Source: Citrus sinensis
Taxonomy: Eukaryota > Streptophyta > Magnoliopsida > Sapindales > Rutaceae
Length of the DNA stretch: 64,000 nt
Direction of reading: 5' to 3'
NCBI RefSeq assembly: GCF_022201045.2
Contig: NC_068560.1
Span: 19,547,501 to 19,611,500 of the forward strand
Of the stretch, positions 48,069 to 58,320 are shown piece by piece (position 1 is the first letter of the stretch; each line of letters begins with the position of its first letter). The notes under the pieces are model-generated. The model searched no databases. It saw only the letters and a program-made list of their open reading frames with translations, and was not told the origin of the DNA. A program made the position numbers and the translations under genes.

Positions 48069-49866
48069 TATCCGATCCACACAAAAAAAAAAAAAAAAAA
48101 ACAACTCATTTTACTGGCCACCACAATCCTAAATTGACTTTAAATAAACCGTTGACCTTTGACCACTTAACCTTAAATAATTGTTAATTAAGTAATCTTC
48201 ATTGATGCCTATTGGCTATTATCATGTTTGGCAATTAAAAAAAAAGGTCCTTTAATTTATAAATTTAGGATGTGTAAATACTAAATTTTTTTTTTAAATT
48301 CAAAATACATATATATGACTTGCTTGGCTTAACCGAGTCCTTTTCAAATAGCTTAAAAAATACCTTATGCTTACCACTTATTTTTTTAAAAATAAATAGA
48401 TGCATGTAAGACTAATAAAAAATAATAATAATACATATAGTCGAAGAAAAAATTAACAACAACTTTATTTCCATCTTTTGTCATGTACTATAATAGAAAA
48501 TTCGCCTTATGCAAACTTTTAAATTTCTTCATATATAATATCAAGGCCAAATCTAATTAAGAGTCTTATTGGTATAAATTACACTCACGGTAAAAAAAAA
48601 AATTTGTAACTATGGTATAAAAATATACTGTGGTTAGTAAATATAATTTAAACTTTTACAAAAATAGTAAATGTATTATAGTTTTTCATCAAATAACTAT
48701 TGGATAAATTTAATTTGACTTAAAAATTATTGTTGCAAATATTTACAAACAATTTGTGGCTGTAACTTTCAAACCACAGCTACTCTACGGCAGAATTGAG
48801 GATAGAGCTATTTGAACCCACTAAATTCTCTTATACGCTTATTTTTTTTAAAATAAATTCATTATTAAAAATTTAAAATATCAAAACTACTCTTTAGTAA
48901 TCACTTTCTCTGTAGCTTACAAGTGAATATTCTCTCTTTCTCTTTTTACCTTACAAGTGAATACTCTCTCTATACTTCCACATACAACAAATTAAAACTC
49001 AATTTCACTGTCTTTTAAAATATATTTGTTGGCTTTTCTTAGCATACCATAATCTATATTTTATTCTTTTTGTATATAAAGTTTTTTTTTCTTGATATTT
49101 ATTAATTTTCATGGTTGGTAAAATTTATTAATATTCATTTTTAAATGGTGGGCCATGTTTTTAGTTAGTGATACCAATTTTGTAGATAAAATAATTTATG
49201 TGGATAAGTTAACAAAAGAGAAAAGAGTTAATTAAATTAACGATAATTTATAAAATTGAGAAGAGAGAAAAAAAATGGTTAATTAAGTAATCTGTTTAGA
49301 ACCTATCTAGATAATAAAATTTTTAATTAAAAAGAGCGTCCAGAAACAAAATTAATGAGTTCAAATAGCGCCAATCCCAATATTAAATAGACCTTAACCT
49401 TAAAATGTGAGCGAGTTCTATCCAATCTAATTAAATCCAATAAATCGCGAACAAAATGCTCTTGAGCAATTTCAGTTTGAACCTAAGAATTAATGACTTT
49501 AGGCTTCATAGATCTTTCAATACCACAAAACAGTCTTACAGAATTAACTTTTCGAATTACCAAATACCAAGATCCTGAGCATGAGATTCTTGTCTCTTGA
49601 GGTATTCAAGTTGATGAAAAGCTAATGCGATTCAGATGACAGAAAGCTGCCAGCACATTGTGTATATAAAAGGATGGAAATTTAGTTTTTTTTTTATTAG
49701 TCAATCTCCAATCTAAACACCCCCATATTTTTACAAAATACAAATTTCATTATTTCATACTCCATGATACATTAATCAACATTGGAGTCATCAATGCACG
49801 CATGAATATAAAGAAATCTCATTATCTTATAAAATATATGAGGATGTTTCTTGAGCAGAGAAATTT
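48069..49866. other. Intergenic, AT-rich
   Basis: No exon or clean transposon end seen. A poly-A run lies at about 48082-48100. Confidence 0.5.
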
Positions 49867-50061
49867 TCATGGATTGTGTATCTCATTTAACTGCTGGGCT
49901 GGGCAACAAACAGGAAACATGTGACAACATTTCCAGTCCCAGTCCGGATGAAAACGATCAGCTCGCGCAGCTTCGACAGCAGCAGGCAAGGCAGTGAACA
50001 CGATGATCATTAACATCGCCAGCAGTACAATTGCCACCAACTTCTGACCGAGTTTCTCCAT
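49867..50061 (-). CDS. Small secreted cysteine-containing peptide, 64 aa
   Basis: A single uninterrupted frame from ATG 50061. Residues 1 to about 32 form a strong signal peptide: a charged MEKLGQK, a hydrophobic core LVAIVLLAMLMIIVFTALPA, and a small-residue cleavage region AAVEAA. The mature part of about 32 residues is short and acidic/aromatic (ADRFHPDWDWK) with a double-cysteine pair pattern CCHMFPVCC near the end. Four cysteines could form two disulfides. A TATTAATA about 105 nt upstream on the minus strand could be the TATA element. I do not recognise a named family; plants have many such secreted peptides acting as signals or antimicrobials, but no function can be assigned. Composition and the clear signal peptide argue against a chance frame. 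Confidence 0.7.
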   Translation of the reverse strand: MEKLGQKLVAIVLLAMLMIIVFTALPAAVEAARADRFHPDWDWKCCHMFPVCCPAQQLNEIHNP

Positions 50062-50318
50062 CTAGCTAGCTCGCTTATTCTTTCAAAATTATGTTTGAAG
50101 ACTCTAGCTAGCTGAATTTGAAAGAGTGATTTGATTGGAAGAATAGTGGATGCTAGCCAAGGTATTAATAGTGGGGGGTTGTGACTAAATTTTGCAGGGA
50201 AATAACTAGTACATGGTAGAACAGCTAGTGTGTGCTTGGTATATGCCATATTAGATTTGATTAATATGGAAAGAGATTTATGTTTTTTGTACTTGCACAT
50301 GTAGTATTAATTGCCTTA

Positions 50319-50689
50319 GATTATCTCTAAAAAGCTCTTTAAATAAGATTTTATAATTTATTTAAAAAACCACATCAACATTTAAGACTTCAAAAGATAC
50401 AGCAGTTAAGATTTTTCAAATAACAAAAATGATTCTCTCTCTTTAATTTTGTAGAGTTGTTTTCTCTCTCTTTAATTTATATTGTATTACTTTTTATTAG
50501 AGAGAGAGAAAAATATTTTAATTACCATTTTTTTTGAAAAAATCTTTATTTAATTAAAATAATATTAACTTATTTATATTTAAAGAGCTTTTTGGATAAT
50601 AACATATTTTTTTACTCTCCCTTTTACTACATAAGTAAACAAATAGATATTTAAAGAGTAAAATTAATAAAAAAATTTTGACGATACTC
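50319..50689. mobile_element. Tourist-like MITE (PIF/Harbinger), copy 2
   Basis: A relative of 12657-13053 with ends GATTATCTCTAAAAAGCTC and ...TTTTGACGATACTC and a TTA duplication (50316-50318 and 50690-50692). Internal blocks 'tctttaaataagatt', 'ttaattaaaataatatta' and 'aaagagtaaaatt' are shared. Its ends are more decayed than those of copy 1. It lies about 260 nt upstream of the small peptide gene. Confidence 0.85.
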
Positions 50690-50692
50690 TTA

Positions 50693-51673
50693 TATATATA
50701 CATGGGCTTATATTTTTCAATTAAAAGCCTGTGATTTAATACTAAGGAGGTACTATGCTAAAAAATCAATATGACTTTACCCACTATTGAATATAATTAA
50801 AATAATAACAATAAATAAATACACGTCTGACTTATAAATAAAAAAAGTAAATGTAGTTGAAAGTTAATATAAACATAAAGTTTATTAAGGAGTCTATTCC
50901 CCCTTCCCCCCCCCCCCCAAAAAAAGCCGATAAATAACTTTATTTCCATCATTGATCATGTTATTATAATATAAAAAAAATATCACTAAAGTTTCTCATT
51001 TTCCTCTTAAATTAAAAAATGATCTCATATGTTCAAAATAACAAACATATGGTTTACTAATTTTCTATATTGGAATGTGTGTATTACTTATCTTTTAGTT
51101 TTCCTCTTATTTTAATATCTTAAGAAGTCTCTTTTAATAATAATAATAATAATAACAACAACTTTTCCCTGGCATATATATAAGCTACTAATATGTTTTT
51201 TTCCTAAAGCGAGTTTGCCAGGTTAATAATGTGTTTTTTTTAATATTTAATAAGAGGTAGGCAAAGTTCAAATTTATTTTTCATCTCCTTTTATCTCCTA
51301 AAATTTGAACCAACTAAATAAAATTATTTAGAAACCATGCCTTCTGGAGCAATGTGATATGCTACGACGTCAGTTCTTCTCCTACGAGCATGCATGAAGC
51401 AAACTGAAACTGCTCTCATTTTTTGCCTTCATTTGTTTGTTGAATCACTTTTTTCATTTTGGGATGTTATCAGCGTTGAGTCAGTTATAAAAGATTTTGG
51501 TAGAACCTCAGCATTGTGATGGCTCAGAGTTATATGTATGACTGAGAGACGAAGATTATACTGATGAATTTTTTTTTTTTTTTTTAACTTATTCATTATA
51601 TAACATCAGGGCCAAATCCATTTAACTCCAGTTAAGTTTGATCCAATTCAAAATAATCAATCGCACACAACAT
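50693..51673. other. Intergenic, no gene seen
   Basis: AT-rich, with a C-run near 50905-50918 and an (AAT)n run near 51138-51155. No exon recognised. Confidence 0.5.
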
Positions 51674-52079
51674 TAGGGTCGGTAAATTGTGGGCTTAGGC
51701 CTGAACTTGAAAACAAGCTCAGATCCTTAAAATTGAGCCGGAATTGGGATTTCCATTAATTATAAAATGATTTTTAATAAAGTAAAAAATATTAAAATTA
51801 AAGATAATTATCTAATACATAATAGAATAATGGTCAATACACAAAATATTAGTAACACAATACAATAAATCACAAATAATAATATAAAAAATATTAATTT
51901 AATATTTAGTATTTTTTCTTTTTTTTTTTTAAATTGATTTATTTTTTATTTATGTATTAAAAAACAGGCCCAATTTATGCGAATTTTATATTTTTTCGGC
52001 CTATATCCAGGCCCAATGTCTGTGGGTCAAATTTCAAGTCCACGGGCTTGGGTCAACCGAGTTTTTTTTGCCAACCCTA
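51674..52079. mobile_element. hAT-type MITE with TAGGG ends, 406 bp
   Basis: Ends TAGGGTCGGTAAA and, on the minus strand, TAGGGTTGGCAAA are inverted repeats. An imperfect 8-bp duplication (CACAACAT, 51666-51673; TACAAAAT, 52080-52087) fits hAT. Subterminal GGGCTT/AGGCCT/GGCCC motifs are repeated. It shares its end type with 55850-56261. Confidence 0.7.
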
Positions 52080-52391
52080 TACAAAATGCATATATTGAGT
52101 ATAATAGTTGAATTCTGGACCCAAGGTAAACTGATAGTTGACTCTGAACAAATTCAATTTCTGATAACCCATTGGTGGGATCAAATGAGAAAATTCCTAT
52201 AATGCTGAAAACATAATTGAAAAGAAAAGCTGATAATGCATATCATTGAAGATTATCGCACAATTAAAAATGCAACCCTTTCAACTACAAGATCACTGCC
52301 GTGATCATAGCAGAGGTCCTCAAAGCAGTCAGAAGAGCAATGAAGGAAAAACAGAGGTGAACATGGTAACAGCACCTTGACTTCTGGAGGG

Positions 52392-55362
52392 TTAACCACA
52401 AAAGTTCAGTTTCTTCATCACCTTGGCATAAGCGAGAGGAACTAATGCAGGTTGTCTGAGTCTCCTTTTTGATTTTTTTGACTGCATTAAACACCGAAAA
52501 ATTGTCAATCTAAAGTATATGTCATTTACAACCTCTGACTAAACACTTGAAGCTTAATCAGATTTGAGAGTAGGACGCAATATGTGAATCTTCAATTACA
52601 AGCAAAGCGTAATTGAATTCCAGAGTTCTAGAGGGTAGAAACTGTTATTGTTCCAATTCTAAGGATGAGCCTGTTTCATGGCATACAAAAAGTCCTACAA
52701 AGCATTAATCTCATGACTAGAAATATAAAGATACCCTCAACTATAATGTCCCAAACCTGAATGTAGAAAGTTTTCATGTTTTGAATGTGAATAAAACACC
52801 TCCAGCGGTTTTTCAATATGTGAACTTTTGTACAAAATAAGAAAATAAAGATAAAAAGACACTGAAGCTGTCGGCTCTCCTCTCATGAGGCAAGCTCTTT
52901 CCCTTGATATTTTCATACAAATCAAGACAAAATAAATTATGAGCAAAAAGTACTAGGACTATGTGCAGACAAGAGAACTAAATTCCATTCATCAAGTAAA
53001 TAGGGGTTTCACATTGATACCAGCGGAGGAAATAGGTTAGGCAAAGGATATAGTATGTAGTGTCAAAAGTTTACTAATGAAAAGTAACTATATACAAATG
53101 AAGTCATTTTATCAAGGTAAAAGGAAAAAGCAGAAGGATTCATTTCTAAGATCTCAAATATTAGCTAAATCTTAAAACTTCTGTTGATGGATGGTAAACA
53201 TCTCCCTAATACAATGATACGGTGATGGGACACACCCTTGCTTATCTCAGTGTGGCTCAGAAGAACCTCACTAAATACATGGATGTGCCTTCATTCAAAT
53301 GCAAGACCAAAAACTTTTAAGAGCCTGTGAACCTTAATGTATCATGATATAACCCATACTAACACCATGCATACTTGCTAATATATAGCACATCAGAACA
53401 ATGTGCACAGACTGCACATCTGAACAATGTATACAGACTTTCAAAACATATAATCAAGCATTTGAAAAACTCTTTCAACATGACAAAACATCATGTAATG
53501 ATGATGATCAGCAATTCTTTTTTTTTTTTTGATAAGATGCAATAAGAAAATCCGTTGAATGATTTAAAGCATCAGAAGAATATCAATAAAAGCCAAATCA
53601 AATTGGAAATGATTAGATGCAAGGTCATGAACCCATCCTTTCTTATGCTTAATGAAAATTTTAGAACTAAGCAATCAGATTAGGGTAAGTTGAAATTAAC
53701 GTTTGAAACACAAGTGTAATTCAAATTGCTTTAGTGTCAGTTTAAACTTAATGTTGAAATCAAACATTTCAGACAAAAGTGTAATTCAAACTGATTTAGC
53801 GTTTAAATTAAATATTTGGAATTAAGCAATCAGATTAAGGTAAGCTGAAATTACAATTCAAACACAAGTGGAATTCAAATAGCTTTAGTGTCATTTTAAA
53901 TTTAAGGTAGTTGAACGTTTCAAAGACAATTCTAATTAAGGTTGCTTTAGTCTCTGGTTTAAATTAAATATCTGGTATTACAGCCTTCAAATCTCTAGAA
54001 ATGAAAGCAAACCAGATACTTTATTACTCTTAGTAACCTATAACCAATTAAAAACTAATGCACAATCACAGACAAAAATATTTATGGCTAGGTAAGATTA
54101 AAATAAAAAACCTGCCTTAGTCCTGTATCAGCCCTTTACCACTAAGATTCATTAGCTATCCACAAATTCACTTTCCCATTTTCTTGTAACTATGACAAAT
54201 AGCAGAGTTGTGTGAATTAAAGGGCAAACAAAACAAAAAAATAGTGGACTAAGAGATTCACACATCCAAAGTAATCTTCATGATTCCATGAATTTATGGG
54301 GCCTTTTCTAAGTGGGTTATGAGGTATATTCCTCAGCCTATCCAGTCTACAAAGAGGGTTTCAGGGTTTTCCTGGCCATATGCATAGATATGTAGATAGA
54401 TGTACACAGAAAATGACACGCTGTTAGCAGATAACAGGAACAAGAAACAACAAAATATGTAGGCTACAAACGGCAAGATACATAACATCTGATACATATA
54501 GAGCATTATCATGTAAATCAAACACATGAAAAGCAAAATAACAAACATCTAAAGCCAAAGAATAACAAGCATTCACTAGTATATAAACCAAGTTTCTTCC
54601 CTCTCTAGTGCCTATCGTAGTGAAGCATAAACAGAACCCAAATAAAATGAAAATTACCAGGACAACAAGTCATACCTTCAAGTGTGCATTATGTCTTTTA
54701 CCCTCATGCCAGCGACGTACTTGTCCATCGTTCATTGTCCTAAACCTTGACTTGTATGACCTGACAAATACAAACGCACACCATTCGATCCATCAAACTA
54801 GAGAATAGAATCATAAACAAAATGTATAAACCTATTCAACTATTACAAACAACATAAACCTACGAATATGACTTCATTTTAATCTTCTTCACTTTCGATG
54901 TAACTGGAGTCACCGGCTTCCTCCTCTTCTTCCGATCCCTTGATGACACATGCCTCACTTGAATAAACTATACATAAACAAAATTAAAAAATAAAATAAT
55001 CTCTATAAGAAAGAAAAAAACGCCCAAATAAATAAACTGTTAATCCTAATCAGCTGAGATAATAATTAGTACAAGATTCAAAACTTAGTGTCGTTTTAAG
55101 TAAACAAAGATGAGGAACTTACAGAGAGAGGCAAGCGAAAGGAGCATAAGGAAGGCGCCGCCGCCAATGACGGTGAAGGATAAGAGCAGCAACGGGTTAT
55201 GTGTGAAGATGAAGAAGATGGGTAATTGAAAAGTGGGCTAAGCCTCCATTTGCTTGAGGGCGCAGAGTGGAAAGGCCGGTGAATTGGAGCATGTGATTGG
55301 AAGAGGAGGCGACGAGACGACGAGAGAGTTAAAGTGCGAAGCTTGTTGCAGAGTCTCTGCAT
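52392..55362 (-). CDS. Organellar large-subunit ribosomal protein bL35
   Basis: Four exons on the minus strand: 55362-55123, 54967-54864, 54760-54676 and 52481-52392, giving 172 residues. The first about 90 residues (MQRLCNKLRTLTLSSSRRLL...) are rich in Arg, Ser and hydrophobics without acids, a mitochondrial-type transit peptide. The conserved bL35 core follows: KVKKIKMKSYS|SYKSRFR, NDGQVRRWHEGKRHNAHLK, then SKKSKRRLRQP and the end LAYAKVMKKLNFCG. bL35 binds 23S-type rRNA in the large subunit of bacterial-type ribosomes. A mitochondrial location is inferred from the presequence; plastid is possible. An in-frame ATG at 55471 would add 36 residues (MAKSLTKTP...), but I prefer the inner start because it begins the presequence. 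Intron 3 is 2.2 kb. All phases agree. Confidence 0.92.
53660..53969. repeat. Tandem duplication, about 155-bp unit, in the bL35 intron
   Basis: Two units (about 53660-53813 and 53814-53969) share TAAGCAATCAGATTA, AAACACAAGTG.AATTCAAAT, GCTTTAGTGTCA and TTTAAATTAAATA. Each unit seems built from an older half-unit duplication, because 'aagtgtaattcaaa' occurs twice within unit 1. Confidence 0.8.
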
Positions 55363-55849
55363 TTCTATTGCTGATGGGGCATCAAAAAGTGCTTTGTTAT
55401 TGAAGGAGACGCGTTGGTTGGTTTCTTTGTTTCTGGGAAAGTTTGGGGTTTTAGTCAGGGATTTGGCCATTTGGGTTTCAGCTGAGGGTTGCAATAATAA
55501 TATTTTAGAGTTGGAGGGTTGATTAGTGATTATCAAAATAATAAGGGGCTGTGTCCAAAATATCACATTTGTGCCCTTAGTTTCAACAATTAATAGATCC
55601 TTCAATGACCTTCATTATTTGAAATTATTAAAAATAAATTTTTTATAACAATTTTTGTGGCGGGGGAAGAATTACACATTTTGAATGCTGAAAATTTCAC
55701 CACCTATTTCTGTTATGTTTGCCAAATTATTATTAGTTATTTATTTATCTCATTTAAATATACTTAAATATATTGTAAGAGTAGATTTTTTTCTTTATTC
55801 TAGAATCAGTTTCTCTTCATTAAAAAAGATCTGGAAGTTAAGCTTCAAT

Positions 55850-56261
55850 TAGGGATGGCAATTTTTTCCGATGGGATGGGATCCTGCGGGATCCCATCCC
55901 ATTTGGGACGGGATTGAGACATATTTTTATCTCATAAAAAAATTTAGGACGGGATTGAGATATTTTTTTATCCCAATTACATATGCAGGACGGGAGTGGG
56001 ATTGACAAATTCCGTCCCATCCTGTCTCATTACCGATTAAGAATGAAAAATTTTTCAATTGGGATGGGATCCCGCAGGATCCCATCTCTTTTGGGACGGG
56101 ATCCCGCAGGATCCCATCTCTTTTGGGACGGGATTGTGATATATTTTTGTCCCAAACAAAATATAGGGACGAGATTAAGACGTTTTTTCATCCCATTTGC
56201 ATATACGGGATGGGACTGAGATTGGTAAATCCCATCCCATCCCGTCCCATTGCCAACCCTA
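55850..56261. mobile_element. hAT-type MITE with TAGGG ends, 412 bp
   Basis: Ends TAGGGATGGCAAT and ATTGCCAACCCTA are near-perfect inverted repeats, and an exact 8-bp duplication GCTTCAAT flanks the element (55842-55849, 56262-56269). The interior is packed with variants of GGGATGGGATCCCG and GGGACGGGAT in both orientations, including a directly duplicated block near 56066-56130. It sits about 490 nt upstream of the bL35 start. Confidence 0.9.
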
Positions 56262-56492
56262 GCTTCAATTGATTTGATTGTAGCTAGAAGATTTTTTAAT
56301 CTTTTTAGATGTATTTTAAGATAAGTTTTTAAAATAAATAACCATGATGCTTAAATGTATTTTATGTGCTTTAACCTCTATAAGTTTTGTTTCTTTTCAT
56401 TATAGTCCTACTCTGACTCTGTCCCCTGTAAACGAAATGGTATTTTATCTGCTTTAACCTCTCTATAAGTTTTGTTTCTTTTCAGCAAGACA

Positions 56493-57322
56493 ATGGTTGC
56501 CTCTCACCATACTCGCTCAAATAGCTTTCCCACCAGATCACACCCACTCACTTCAGAACTCGAAGAGCGTCTGCAAAGATTGAGGTCTTCTCAAGCCTAC
56601 TTCACCATCTTTATCAATAGGCCATGAGTTGAATGGCCTTCAAGATTTTCAGGATTCTGTTAATAAAATGCTTCAATTGCCCCTCATTCAACGAGCTTTC
56701 GCTCAAGGCCAGAATAAGAAATGGGTTGATGGGCTTTTAACGGATCTTTGAGAATCTTCGAAATTAAGAGCACTGCTCAGAATGCTTTGTTGCAGATTTA
56801 AGGAATCTGCACAAGGATTTCAATCAGTTTTGTGCAGAAGTAGGGGTGATGAAACCAAACTTACAAGTGAGGTTAAGAAGTACATTGTCTCTACTCTCTA
56901 GGAAGGCAGTGAAAAAGGCGATTCACAAGGCCTTGGGGAATTTGGAAGGCATGGACAGCAAATGCTCCAATCCGATCAGTCAGGACATGCTAGCTTGTTG
57001 AAAGAGGTTGAAGGCTTGAAGCCGTCACCTTGGCTGCATTTGAATCCCTGCTGCCCCCTGTCTCTAGGCGGCTTGTCATTGGTTTCAGAGCTAATCCGGC
57101 CCAAACGAATGGCATGCAAGGAAGATGAAAGAGATACGAAAGAATTTGAGAAGGTGGAATGCTGCATTGACTACAGTCCTTAGTCACAAGACAGCAATCT
57201 GGATAACATCCAAAACCAGCTTAAAGAATTGGAGTCCTGCATCAAGATTATGAACTATTAGAATCCTTGTCTAGGCGTTTGATCAAAGCTTAGTCTCCCT
57301 ACTAAACATCCTCAACTATTAG
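56493..57322 (+). pseudogene. DUF241 family pseudogene A
   Basis: It begins MVASHHTRSNSFPTRSHPLT, the typical DUF241 opening, and continues SELEERLQRLRSSQAYF, then LNGLQDFQDSVNKMLQLPL, the RKAVKKAIHKALGNLEGMD helix near 56900-56950, and a C-terminal part ending near the TAG at 57320. Frameshifts (after about 56620), in-frame stops (for example near 56748 and 56795) and an added base near 56900 disable it. DUF241 is a plant-specific family of unknown biochemical function. A CAG acceptor-like site immediately precedes the ATG, so the parent gene had a leader intron or the site is chance. Confidence 0.85.
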
Positions 57323-57693
57323 CTAGAGTACAAAATTTTGAGGGTCTCATACTTGTAAATGATGTATGGAATCTACATATTGTATCATTCTATGGAAAGA
57401 AAATTGAATATACAAATAGAATATTTCTATGATGTTCACACTTCATCAATCTCAAAATCAAGGATTGGTTGGGGTAGAATGCGAGCTACTTTCTTCTGCA
57501 GGTGCATTGGAAATCAAGTATCATAAAACTAACAACATATAAGAAACAAAAGCAAATAATATGAGATTAAAAAAAAAGGCTAAATATATCATAGCAATAA
57601 TCTATGTGTGTAAAATTTTCTTTCTGTATAATGATACAAGTATATTTTATTCTTTTACAAGTATGAAGGTGTCAAAGTTTTTGTAATCTAATT
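57323..57693. other. Gap between two tail-to-tail DUF241 relics
   Basis: No exon seen; it probably holds the 3' flanks of both pseudogenes. Confidence 0.5.
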
Positions 57694-58245
57694 CTAGAAA
57701 ATATTGAGGAGGGAAACTCTAGCTTTGATCAAATGCCTAGACAAGGACTCAAGTCCTTCTTCAAGATCTTGGATGCTGGACTCCATTTCTTTAAGCTGGT
57801 TTTGGAAATAAATGTTGTTATCAGAGTTGATTATCTTGTGACCAAGAACTGTAGACAATGCAGAATCCACCTTTCTGTTTTGTCTTCCCCGCATGAAATT
57901 CTTTTGGGGGCTGATAAGCTTGGTTACCAATGCAAAACTGCTTAGATTTGATGGAGTCCTAGGCCTGGAGATAAAGGACAACGAGGATTCAAATACAGAC
58001 AAGGTGACTGCTTCAATCTCCTTCAACATGCTAACATGTCCCTACATCGATTGAAGAGGAATATTTGTATTCCAGGAATTTCAAATTCCCCAATGTCTTG
58101 TTGATTGCCCTTCTCACTGCCTTCCTAGAGGCTAAGTATTCCTTAATCTCACTTGTAACTTCAGTTTGATCACCCTTCTTCTGAGCAGCACTGCCCAAAG
58201 TCCTAGTGCAAGTTCCTTCATCTGCAGCAAGGCATTCTGAGATAC
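57694..58245 (-). pseudogene. DUF241 pseudogene B, C-terminal half
   Basis: Minus strand. Read from 58245: SQNALLQMKE-like start, EVTSEIKEYLASRKAVRRAI, NKTLGNLK, then after a stop and frameshift the frame from 58029 with EAVTLSVFESSLSFIS, SSFALVTKLISP, NQLKEMESSIQDLEEGLE and RHLIKARVSLLNIF, the usual DUF241 end. The N-terminal third is missing. Homology stops about 70 nt before the MULE-like left end at 58321. Confidence 0.85.
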
Positions 58246-58320
58246 CCACCATTTACAGGTTACTCTTATATTTTGCTGACAGCTTTTTCACCTTCTGTAA
58301 AACACAGTTTACACAAATAT

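Noticed and set aside
56962..57187. Three overlapping short frames on both strands
   Set aside because: They are shadows of the frameshifted DUF241 pseudogene A.
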